This document shows positions 24,096 through 32,300 of a stretch of 64,000 nt of DNA, piece after piece. Position numbers and translations under genes: made by a program. Numbering within the stretch: the stretch's first letter is position 1; every line of letters begins with the position of its first letter. The stretch covers positions 1 to 64,000 of the forward strand of contig NZ_QGGR01000012.1 in assembly GCF_003148685.1 (NCBI RefSeq), in the 5' to 3' direction. Under the pieces are notes generated by a model. The model searched no databases. It saw nothing but the letters and a program-made list of their open reading frames with translations, and was not told the DNA's origin. The stretch is from Actinoplanes xinjiangensis. GTDB lineage: Bacteria > Actinomycetota > Actinomycetes > Mycobacteriales > Micromonosporaceae.

Positions 24096-25286
24096 TTACT
24101 TGGCGGCGGCCGCCTCGTACAGGGCCTCCGGGGTGACGGCGCCGGCGAGGATCCGGCCGTCGTCGGTCATCAGGACCGTGAACAGCGAGCCCGCCAGCAG
24201 CTTGCCGCTGCCCCAGGCGCCGCTGACCGGCTGGAGCGTGCCGAGGAACTGCTCGGCCAGCTGCGACGCCTCGGCGCCCTCCGCGCTCTGCTCGCCGGAC
24301 TTGCCGGTGAACTCGCTCAGGTCGTCGAGCCGCGGACCCTTGGCGACGGCGATGCTGGTCCAGCCCTCACCGACGACCTTGAAGTCGTTCTTCTCGGCGC
24401 CGGCCTCACGGGCGGCCTTCTCAGCCTCCGCGGCGGCCTTGTGCGCGTCCTTGCCGGCCTCCTTCGCCATGTCCTCCGGGATGGCCTCCTCGGAGACCTT
24501 GGCGCCGGGCGGCGGGTTGAACGCGAACTGCTGGTCGTCCGGCACCGTGAAGTCGATCTGCTCGAACGCCACCCGGATCGCCGGCTTGGTGGTGTTCTTC
24601 GCGTAGACGTCGACGCGCAGCGGGATGTGCTCCTTCGCGTCGATCGCCAACCGCACCTGACCGACCAGCGAGTCGGCGTCACGTGGGCTGATCACCAGCT
24701 CGTAGGCGTCCCGCCCGGCCACCTCGGCCGCGCCGGTCGTCTCGACCCTGGTGGTGCCGTCGATCGCGGCCAGCGCCGCGTCGGCCGCCTGCTGCGGGCT
24801 CACCGCGAGGGCACTCGCCGACGGCGCCGCCTCCCGGGTCGTCGCGCCGGCCGGCAGCTTGACGTGCGTACCGGTGTTCTCCTTGCTGTCCCAGACCCAC
24901 ACGTCGGAACCGTTGCGGATCACGTCGGTCTCGCTGCTCGTGCCGAGCAGGGAGAACCGCATCTTCTCCTCACCCGCATACCACAGGCGAGCGGTGTTGC
25001 TCCCGGCGATCAGGCTGGTCAGGTTGCCGCTGCCGCCGGTCGCGTTGCCGAGCAGCCCCGCGATGCCCGGCAACCCGAGATCGGCGCTCTGCACCACGGT
25101 GCCGGAGAACCCTGACGGGTCGGCGCTCTGCAGGTCGACGAGCAACTGTGCGGCACTGCGCTCCGGCAGCGCCGGATCGGCGTTCGCCACGATCGTTCCG
25201 GCCGCTGCGCCGCCCCCGATGACCACAACCGCCGCAGCCGACGGGATCAGCCAACGCAATGCAGGCCTTGACCTCAACACGGACAC
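24096..25286 (-). CDS. Secreted LolA/RseB-like protein
   Basis: The product has about 396 residues from GTG 25286, chosen because GGGAGG lies eight bases upstream. A basic start (LRSRPALRWLIPSAAAVVVIGGGAAAG) makes a signal peptide or single anchor. The body resembles the LolA/MucB-RseB fold: LLVDLQSADPSGFSGTVVQSADLG, ARLWYAGEEKMRFSLLGTSSETDVIRNGSDVWVWDSKENT, LVISPRDADSLVGQVRLAID, then PLRVDVYAKNTTKPAIRVAFEQIDF. A helical AEAEKAAREAG segment interrupts the C-terminal half. Such actinobacterial proteins bind lipids or sense envelope state, but the actual ligand is unknown. It is divergent from a dioxygenase-like lipoprotein gene. Confidence 0.78.
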   Translation of the reverse strand: MSVLRSRPALRWLIPSAAAVVVIGGGAAAGTIVANADPALPERSAAQLLVDLQSADPSGFSGTVVQSADLGLPGIAGLLGNATGGSGNLTSLIAGSNTARLWYAGEEKMRFSLLGTSSETDVIRNGSDVWVWDSKENTGTHVKLPAGATTREAAPSASALAVSPQQAADAALAAIDGTTRVETTGAAEVAGRDAYELVISPRDADSLVGQVRLAIDAKEHIPLRVDVYAKNTTKPAIRVAFEQIDFTVPDDQQFAFNPPPGAKVSEEAIPEDMAKEAGKDAHKAAAEAEKAAREAGAEKNDFKVVGEGWTSIAVAKGPRLDDLSEFTGKSGEQSAEGAEASQLAEQFLGTLQPVSGAWGSGKLLAGSLFTVLMTDDGRILAGAVTPEALYEAAAAK

Positions 25287-25351
25287 GATGTCCACCTCCC
25301 GAATCTCTGCCACCACTGTGCGCCGGAGCCGCTGTGATCCGGCTGAGAAGG

Positions 25352-25363
25352 TCCCCTAGGGGA
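25352..25363. promoter_or_regulatory. 12-bp palindrome in divergent promoter region
   Basis: TCCCCTAGGGGA is a perfect palindrome midway between the LolA-like start (25286) and the dioxygenase-like start (25405). The AT-rich stretch GATAGCTTTATAGAC follows it and could hold the rightward -10 region. The response regulator encoded downstream is a candidate binder. Confidence 0.45.
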
Positions 25364-25404
25364 TGGCCCCCGGATAGCTTTATAGACGACAAAAGGGGAC
25401 TTAG

Positions 25405-26328
25405 ATGAATACCTACCAGGGTCGCCCGTTGCCCCGGCCCGGCGAGGACGTCGTCGATCAGGGGCTGGCCTTCGACCTGGCGACTCTGCGGCGGCGGCAG
25501 GCGCTGCGGGTGTTCGGCCTCGGCGCGGTGGCCCTCGGCCTCGGTGGATGCGGCAGGGCGGAGGACACGACGGCGTCGACCGGGATCGGGCCGCCCGGCG
25601 AGATCCCGGACGAGACGGCCGGCCCGTACCCCGGCGACGGCTCGAACGGGCCGAACGTGCTCACCGGCAGCGGGGTGATCCGCCGCGACATCACGTCCAG
25701 CTTCGGGACCGCGACCGGCAGGGCGGCCGGTGTGCCGATGACCCTCACCCTCAGCCTGAAGGACCTGGCCAACGCGGGCGCCGCCTACGCCGGGCCGGCC
25801 GTCTACGTCTGGCACTGCGACCGGGCCGGGGCCTACTCGCTCTACTCCGAGGGCGTCACCGGAGAGAACTACCTGCGCGGCGTGCAGATCGCCGACGACG
25901 CCGGCGAGGTGACCTTCACCAGCATCTTCCCGGCCTGCTACACCGGGCGGTGGCCGCACGTCCACTTCGAGGTCTACCCGGACCAGGCGAGCATCACCGA
26001 CGCGTCGAAGGCGATCGCCACGTCCCAGGTCGCGCTGCCCAGGGAGACCTGCGACGAGGTCTACCAGCAGACGGGGTACGAATCCTCGGTCACCAACCTC
26101 GCCCAGGTCTCCCTCGACAGCGACAACGTGTTCGGTGAGGACTCCGGCGCGCTGCAACTGGCGACCGTCACCGGCACCCCGATGAGCGGCCTGGTGGTGA
26201 CCCTCGAAGTCGGCGTGGACACCACGACCACCCCGACGGGCGGACAGCTCAGCGGGGACGGGGCACCCTCCGGTGCGCCGCCGTCGGGGGGACCGGGCGC
26301 ACCGGGCGGGGCGCCGCCGAGCCGCTGA
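25405..26328 (+). CDS. Intradiol ring-cleavage dioxygenase-like lipoprotein
   Basis: The product has 307 residues. Residues 25-50 (RRRQALRVFGLGAVALGLGGCGR) are an Arg-rich start and lipobox, so it is probably exported, possibly by the Tat route (RRRQAL), and lipid-anchored. The core has PDETAGPYPGDGSNG, VYVWHCDRAGAYSLYS and FPACYTGRWPHVHFEVY. These carry the Tyr/His set that binds Fe(III) in protocatechuate/catechol dioxygenase beta-type domains. The HVHF pair and upstream Tyr are intact. A Gly/Pro-rich tail ends the protein. It would cleave catechols outside the membrane, perhaps from lignin or siderophores. A two-component system follows 48 bp later. Confidence 0.85.
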   Translation: MNTYQGRPLPRPGEDVVDQGLAFDLATLRRRQALRVFGLGAVALGLGGCGRAEDTTASTGIGPPGEIPDETAGPYPGDGSNGPNVLTGSGVIRRDITSSFGTATGRAAGVPMTLTLSLKDLANAGAAYAGPAVYVWHCDRAGAYSLYSEGVTGENYLRGVQIADDAGEVTFTSIFPACYTGRWPHVHFEVYPDQASITDASKAIATSQVALPRETCDEVYQQTGYESSVTNLAQVSLDSDNVFGEDSGALQLATVTGTPMSGLVVTLEVGVDTTTTPTGGQLSGDGAPSGAPPSGGPGAPGGAPPSR

Positions 26329-26376
26329 GAGATCGCTGAGAGCCGCACCGGGAAACGGGCGCCCACGTGGCAGGGT

Positions 26377-27063
26377 GTGGGAGTGCGGGTGCTGGTGGTG
26401 GAGGACGAGGCGCGGCTGGCTGCCGCGCTGCGACGGGGCCTGCAGGCCGAGGGTTTCGCGGTGGACGTCGCCGCCGACGGTCAGGACGGCCTGGAGATGG
26501 CCCGCCACGGCGGCTACGACGCGATGATCCTCGACGTGATGCTGCCGCGCCTGTCCGGCTACCGGGTGGTCCGGCAGCTGCGCGCGGAACGGCACTGGCT
26601 GCCGGTGCTGATGCTCAGCGCCAAGGACGGCGAGTACGACCAGGCCGACGGCCTCGACTGCGGCGCCGACGACTATCTGACGAAACCGTTCTCGTACGTC
26701 GTGCTCCTCGCCCGTCTCCGTGCCCTGCTGCGCCGCGGCGCCCAGGCCCGCCCGGTGGTGCTCGCGTTCGGTGACGTCGAACTCGATCCGGCGGAACGCC
26801 GGGTCCTCGTCGGCGGCGCCGAGGTCACCCTGACCACCCGCGAGTTCGCGCTCCTGGAATATCTGATGCGCCGCCCCGGGCAGGTCGTCTCCAAGACCGA
26901 ACTGCTCGACCACGTCTGGGACGCCGCCCTCGACACCGCGCCGAACGCCGTCGAGGTGTATGTCGGCTACCTGCGCCGCAAGATCGGCCGCGATCGCCTG
27001 GAGACGGTCCGTGGCGCGGGTTACCGTCTCGCCGTCGTCGAGCCGGGCACCCCGGTGGGCTGA
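26377..27063 (+). CDS. OmpR family response regulator
   Basis: The product has 228 residues (GTG 26377, or GTG 26383 directly before VRVLVVEDEARL). The receiver has the acidic pair EDE, phospho-acceptor Asp in AMILDVMLPRLSGY, and Lys in YLTKPFSYVVLLARL. The C-terminal winged helix contains VTLTTREFALLEYLMRRPGQVVSKTELLDHVW and NAVEVYVGYLRRKIG, the OmpR/PhoB DNA-binding domain. Its stop overlaps the kinase start by one base (TGATG), so the pair is co-translated. Position after the dioxygenase-like lipoprotein suggests that gene as a target. Confidence 0.95.
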   Translation: MGVRVLVVEDEARLAAALRRGLQAEGFAVDVAADGQDGLEMARHGGYDAMILDVMLPRLSGYRVVRQLRAERHWLPVLMLSAKDGEYDQADGLDCGADDYLTKPFSYVVLLARLRALLRRGAQARPVVLAFGDVELDPAERRVLVGGAEVTLTTREFALLEYLMRRPGQVVSKTELLDHVWDAALDTAPNAVEVYVGYLRRKIGRDRLETVRGAGYRLAVVEPGTPVG

Positions 27064-28418
27064 TGCGCCGCCCCGGCCTGCGCCGCATCAGGGAGCTGAG
27101 CCTGCGGGCCCGCCTGCTGCTCGTCTCGGCGGCCGGGCTCACCCTCGGCCTCGCCGCCGGTGGGGTGCTGCTCACCGTCGTCCTCGGCTCCGCGCAGCTG
27201 CGCTCGGTGCACAGCGAGGCCATGAACACCGCGCGCGGCGTCGCCGACCTCGTCGACCAGAGTTCGCTGCCCAACCCGATCCCGGTCACCCCCGGCATGC
27301 AGGTGCAGGTGATCAACGCGGACGGCTCGATCCGCGCGGTGTCCGCGACCGCCGACCGCCTGGTGCCGATCCTCTACGACCACGAGCTGGCCGACCTGGA
27401 GGACGGGGACAGCCGCACCATTCCCGGCGCGCGGATCGGGGAGCGCAGCGACGTCCGGGTCGTGCAGGTCACCGCCGGGCCGCCGACCGCCCCGCTGCGT
27501 ATCCTCGTCGCCCGTCCCATCGGGCAGATCACCCAGAGCGTGCACATCCTGCGGATCACCCTGCTCATCCTGTACCCGCTGCTGGTGGCGCTGCTCGCGG
27601 CCGGACTGTGGCGGGCGCTCGGAGCCGCCCTGCGGCCGGTCGACGCGCTGCGGGCGGGCGCCGAGGAGATCACCGGCGGGACCAGGGCCGGGCGGTTGCC
27701 CGTACCCGACTCGAAGGACGAGGTGCACCGCCTCGCGGTGACCCTGAACGACATGCTGCACCGGCTGGATTCGGCCCGCGCGCGTCAGCGTGCCTTCGTC
27801 GCCGACGCCGCCCACGAGCTGCGCAGCCCGCTGACCAACATGCGCACCGAGTTGGAGGTGGCGCAGCGGCTGCCGGACGACACCGACTGGCCGGAACTGG
27901 CCGAGGACCTGCTCGCCGACGTGCAGCGCCTGTCCCGGCTGGTCGACGACCTGCTGCTGCTGGCCCGCTCGGACGAGGGCGTGCCCAGCACCCGCCTGGA
28001 GGAGATCGACCTCGCCCAGTTCGTCGGGGAGGCCGCCGAACGCTACCCGGGCGTCGAGTTCGACGACCCCGGCGTGCGGTTGCCGCTGCTCGTCGAGCCG
28101 GACGCCCTGGCCCGGGTGGTGACCAACCTGCTCGACAACGCCTGCCGGCACCGGCGGTCCCGCGTCACGGTGTCGGCGGCGTCCGACGGCCCGCACATGG
28201 TCGTCGTGGTCACCGACGACGGGCCGGGCATCCCGGAGGCGGACCGCGAGCGGGTCTTCCAGCGCTTCACCCGCCTCGACGACGCCCGCGCCCGCGATGC
28301 GGGCGGTTCCGGCCTCGGCCTCGCCATCGTCCGGGAGCTGGTGCGCCGGCATCGCGGTTCGGTCACCCTCGGCGACGCTCACCCGGGCCTTCGGGTCGAG
28401 GTACGGCTACCGAAGTAG
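27063..28418 (+). CDS. Sensor histidine kinase (HisKA/OmpR partner)
   Basis: The product has 451 residues. There are membrane segments near residues 17-40 and 155-180 with a roughly 115-residue extracellular sensor between them. A HAMP-like linker follows, then the H-box FVADAAHELRSPLTNMRTELEVAQRL, N-box VVTNLLDNACRHRRSRV, G1 VTDDGPGIPEADRERVFQRF and G2 GGSGLGLAIVRELVRRHRG. All catalytic boxes are intact. It starts at the last base of the response regulator stop, and the signal is unknown. Confidence 0.95.
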   Translation: MRRPGLRRIRELSLRARLLLVSAAGLTLGLAAGGVLLTVVLGSAQLRSVHSEAMNTARGVADLVDQSSLPNPIPVTPGMQVQVINADGSIRAVSATADRLVPILYDHELADLEDGDSRTIPGARIGERSDVRVVQVTAGPPTAPLRILVARPIGQITQSVHILRITLLILYPLLVALLAAGLWRALGAALRPVDALRAGAEEITGGTRAGRLPVPDSKDEVHRLAVTLNDMLHRLDSARARQRAFVADAAHELRSPLTNMRTELEVAQRLPDDTDWPELAEDLLADVQRLSRLVDDLLLLARSDEGVPSTRLEEIDLAQFVGEAAERYPGVEFDDPGVRLPLLVEPDALARVVTNLLDNACRHRRSRVTVSAASDGPHMVVVVTDDGPGIPEADRERVFQRFTRLDDARARDAGGSGLGLAIVRELVRRHRGSVTLGDAHPGLRVEVRLPK

Positions 28419-28484
28419 TAGAGCCCGGTCACCTGCGGCGGGGTGGCCGTAGCGCCGTCTGCAAGATCAAGCTTTACTACCGGG

Positions 28485-29216
28485 GTGAATGGATCTCGCG
28501 TCTACGCCCGGCTGTGGCATGGGCTTCTCGCTGTCGTGGTGCTCGGCTCGCTGGTCACCCAGATCGCTCTGACGGCGCAGGGATCGCCGGGCCCGGACGG
28601 GGTCGTGCAGCCGGTGATCACCCGGTTCGTTCGGCTGTTCAGCTACTTCACGATCCAGAGCAACATCCTCCTGCTGATCGTTTCGGTGACGCTGGCCCGG
28701 AATCCCGACCGCGACGGGCGGCTCTGGCGGGTGATCCGCCTCGACGCGGTCCTGGGCATCATCATCACCGGCCTGGTGTACGCGACGGTGCTGGCCGGCA
28801 CGTCGAACCGGTCCGGTGCCGGCTGGTGGTCCAATCTGGGCTTCCACTACGTCGCGCCGTGGTGGGCACTGCTCGGCTGGCTGCTGTTCGGGCCACGGTC
28901 GCGGATGGACCGGCGGACGCTGTGCTGGGCGGTGCTCTGGCCGGTGGCGTGGATCGGTTACACCTTCGCCCATGGTGCGGCCACCGGCTGGTATCCGTAC
29001 CCGTTCACCGACGTCACGAAGCTCGGCTCCCCGGCGGTGCTGATCAACCTGACGGCGGTGGTGGTGATCACGCTGCTCTTCGGGGCGGTCCTGCGGCTGC
29101 TCGACCCGCGCCTTCCGTCAGCCCGTCCGGCCGAGCCGGCTGCTCCCATGGTGCCGAGCCCACGTTCCGGCGTGGAGAGCCCGAGTGCTTCCCAATCTGG
29201 CACGAGGACCAGGTGA
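28485..29216 (+). CDS. Pr6Pr/FAR-17a-like membrane protein
   Basis: The product has about 243 residues from GTG 28485 (VNGSRVYARLWHGLL). It has six predicted membrane helices, with RLFSYFTIQSNILLLIVSVTLA, NLGFHYVAPWWALLGWLLFGPR and HGAATGWYPYPFTDVTKLGSPAVL. This is the usual pattern of actinobacterial Pr6Pr (FAR-17a/AIG1-related) proteins, whose eukaryotic relatives hydrolyse fatty-acid esters. The paired conserved Asn (QSN) and His (FHY) are in place. The C-terminal 40 residues are Pro/Ser-rich and unconserved. A GTG at 28443 would add 14 residues. Confidence 0.8.
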   Translation: MNGSRVYARLWHGLLAVVVLGSLVTQIALTAQGSPGPDGVVQPVITRFVRLFSYFTIQSNILLLIVSVTLARNPDRDGRLWRVIRLDAVLGIIITGLVYATVLAGTSNRSGAGWWSNLGFHYVAPWWALLGWLLFGPRSRMDRRTLCWAVLWPVAWIGYTFAHGAATGWYPYPFTDVTKLGSPAVLINLTAVVVITLLFGAVLRLLDPRLPSARPAEPAAPMVPSPRSGVESPSASQSGTRTR

Positions 29217-29329
29217 GCTACCTGGAGACGCCGACCGACGACGGTGGTACGGCGGTCGCCATCGACCACGACGGCCGCGTCACCGGCGACGTATGGGCGC
29301 CGCCAGGCCCCGGTGTCCGAAACAGCGGC
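29180..29329 (+). pseudogene. Short coding-like remnant
   Basis: One frame reads CFPIWHEDQVSYLETPT, then DDGGTAVAIDHDGRVTGDVW. It looks like real protein: two beta hairpins with good codon third-position GC. It overlaps the tail of the Pr6Pr-like gene in another frame, has only a weak GTG (29213), and then loses protein-like character. I read it as a fragment of a small beta-rich protein. I cannot name the family. Confidence 0.3.
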
Positions 29330-29341
29330 CCGGGCCGCTGT
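29322..29341 (-). terminator. 20-bp palindromic terminator after surface protein gene
   Basis: A perfect palindrome with arm ACAGCGGCCC lies three bases after the minus-strand stop at 29345. It would form a GC-rich hairpin. It probably serves both converging transcripts, and there is no T-run. Confidence 0.6.
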
Positions 29342-29344
29342 CCG

Positions 29345-32300
29345 TCAGTGATCGCGCACGCCGGATCGAGTTCCCGCGTAGCCCCCCGTGTACAGCACGG
29401 CCCCGAGGAGGCAGGCCAGGCAGCCGATAGTGACGGAGACCAGGTCCGGGCCCGTACCCGGCAGGTCGGGTTCCGGCCGACCGTCCGGGGGTGGTGGTGA
29501 CGTCTGCGGCGGCGTCGTTTCCGGCGGGCTGGCGGTGGGCGAAGTGGGCGGGAGGCGCGTGGGTGCCCGGCTGACCGGGACGGTGGGGACCGGCGCTACG
29601 ACCGTCGGCGGCGCCGGCGGGGTGGTGGGCGCGGTGGGTGGGGTCGGCGCCGAGGTCTCCGGGGTCGGCGACGCGCCGGCCGGTGGGGCTACGGTCACGA
29701 CGATGGTGCCATAGGCGATGTTGCCGTCCGCGTCGACGATCTCGTAGCTGAACCGGTCGACGCCGGTGAAGCCGGGTTCCGGCGTGTAGGTGATCGTGCC
29801 GTCCGGGTTGAGCCGTACCGACCCGTGCTGCGGTTGGCCGACCTGGCCCACGGTCGCCGGGCGGCCCTGCTCGTCGGTGCTGGGCAGCGGTATGTGCACC
29901 GGCCGGTCCGATGGTGTGGAGACCTCGCGGTCCGGGGCGGTCGGTGGCTCGCCGACGGTGACGGTCACTGTCGCGCCGGTCTGCGCGCCGTCCGCGGTGG
30001 CGGCGGTGTAGGTCAGGACCGCGGCACCGGAGAACCCCTGCGGTGGTGTGTAGATGACCTGCTGGTCGTCGTCGGCCCGGGCCTTGCCGTGGTCCGGTTG
30101 CGTCACCGCGACGATCCGCAGGGTGCCGCTGGGGTCCAGGTCGTTGGCGAGCACCGGCACGGTGACGGGGCTGCCGTACGGGGTGAACCGGGAGTCGGCG
30201 ACCGCGTACGGAATCTGGTAGGTGACCGTCAACGCGACCGTCGCCTCCGCCGTCGCGCCCTGGTCGTCGCGTATCGCGTACCGGAGATGGTCCTGACCGC
30301 TCCAGCCGGCCGGCGGCGTGTAACGGACCCGGTCCCCGGCCCGCCTCGCGGTGCCGTGCTCAGGTGTGCCGATCGTGTCCAGGAGGAGGGTCTGGCCCGG
30401 GTTGTCGTCGGTGTCGTTGGCCAGCACGTCGATCAGTACCGGGCGATCGGCGAGGGTGGCGGCGGCGTCGTCACGGGCGACCGGGGGCGCGTTGGCGACC
30501 TGGACGGAGACCCGCGCGGTGGCGGTGTTGCCGATCGGATCACGGACCGTGTAGCGGAAGGTGTCGGTGCCGGTGAATCCCGGCCGCGGTATGTACCGGA
30601 CGGTGCCGGGTGTGGGCAGTGTGGTGAATCCGTGCCCCGGCACGGCGGTTCCCGCTACGTCGAGCGCCTGCCCTTCGGGGTCCGCATCGTTGATCAGCAC
30701 CGCGATGTCCACCGGAGTGGAGGGTCCGGTGCTCGCCGTGTCGTCGGCCGCCGCCGGGGCGGCGTCGATGGTGATCGCCACGGTGGCCGTGTCGGTGCCA
30801 CCCAGATCGTCGCGCAGCAGGTATTCGAAGGTGTCCGCTCCGGTGGCGCCGGGTGCGGGGGTGTACTCGAACGTGCCCGCCGCGGTCGGTACGGCGGTGC
30901 CCCGTGGCGCCGCGCCGGCGGAGTACACGGTCAGTGGCTGGCCGGTGTTGGCGTCGCGGTCGTTGTCGAGCACCGCGAGGGTGGCGATGCCCTGCTGCGC
31001 GACGGTGTAAGTGTCGTCGGCGGCCACCGGCGCGGCGTTGCGGACCGTGATCGACACGAGGGTGGCGAAGCCGGCCGTGTGCGGGTCCTCAGCCGTGTAG
31101 GCGAAGCCGTCGATCCCGGTGAAGCCGGAGTCGGGCGTGTAGAGCAGGGACCCGGTCTGGCCGGCGGTGACCGTGCCGTGTGCGGCGGCGGTCCAGCCGG
31201 AGACGGTCAGCGGCTCGCCGTTGGGATCGCTGTCGTTGGCGAGCACGTCGATGGCGACCGCCGTGTCGGTGTCGGTGACCGCGGCGTCCGGCCGGGCCAC
31301 CGGGAACGCGTTGACCAGCTCGAGCGTCACGGTGGCGCCCGAGGTGCCGAGGCGGCCGTCGTCGATCGTGTAGTGGAAGGAGTCGCCGCCGGACCAGCCG
31401 GGCGCCGGGCGGTACTCGACGAGGCCGCCGCGGACGGTCGCCGTGCCGTGCCCGGGCGGCGTGTCGATCGTGACGGCGAGCGGGTCGCCGTTCGGGTCGT
31501 CGTCGTTGGCCAGCACGTCGATCACGGACAGCTGCCCGGTCGGCAGGGTGACCGCCTCGGTACGGGCGGTGGGCGGCGCATTGAGGACGGTGACCGTGAT
31601 CGTGGCGGTGCCGGTCCCGCCACGGTTGTCGGCGATCGTGACGGCGAACGTGTCCGAGCCGGACCAGCGGTCGTCGGGGGTGTAGGTGAGAGTGCCGTCC
31701 GGATTGTGTACGACCAGCCCGTGGGCTGCCGCCGTGATGCCGGCGACGTGCAGCGGATCGTTGTTGGCGTCGGTGGCGCCGGTGAGAGCGCTGAACGTCG
31801 CCGGTGTGCGGTAGGCGGTGCTCACGCTCGCGGCGGCGGCCACCGGGGCGGCGTTGGCGACCACGACCGTGATGTGACCGGTCGCCGTGCCCCCGTGGTT
31901 GTCGGCGATCGTGTAGTCGAAGACGACGGTCCCGGCGAAGCCGGCCGCGGCCTGGTAGACGACGTCGTCGCCGGACGGGGTGGCGGTGCCCGATGACGGC
32001 GGGTCGACACCGGTGAGGGTGATCGGGTCCAGGTTGCCGTCCGCGTCGTTGGCCAGCGCCGGGATCGTCACGCTGTCGGCGTGGGCGACGATGGCCAGGT
32101 CGTCGCTCGCGGTGGGCGCGGCGTTCGCCACGTCGACCAGGATCCGGGCGTTCGCGGTGTCCCGGCCGTCGCTGACGGTGTAGCCGATGGCGGCCTGCCC
32201 GACGAAGGTGAGCGACGGCTGGTAGGCGACCGTGCCGTTGCCGGCGATGCGGACGGTTCCGGCGCCGCTCTGCGGACCGCTGACCGCGGTCACGGCCAGC

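Noticed and set aside
26960..29500. Long open frame overlapping the kinase gene in another frame
   Set aside because: It is Arg/Pro/Gly-rich, as expected from an alternative frame in GC-rich DNA, and the sensor kinase frame has all family motifs.
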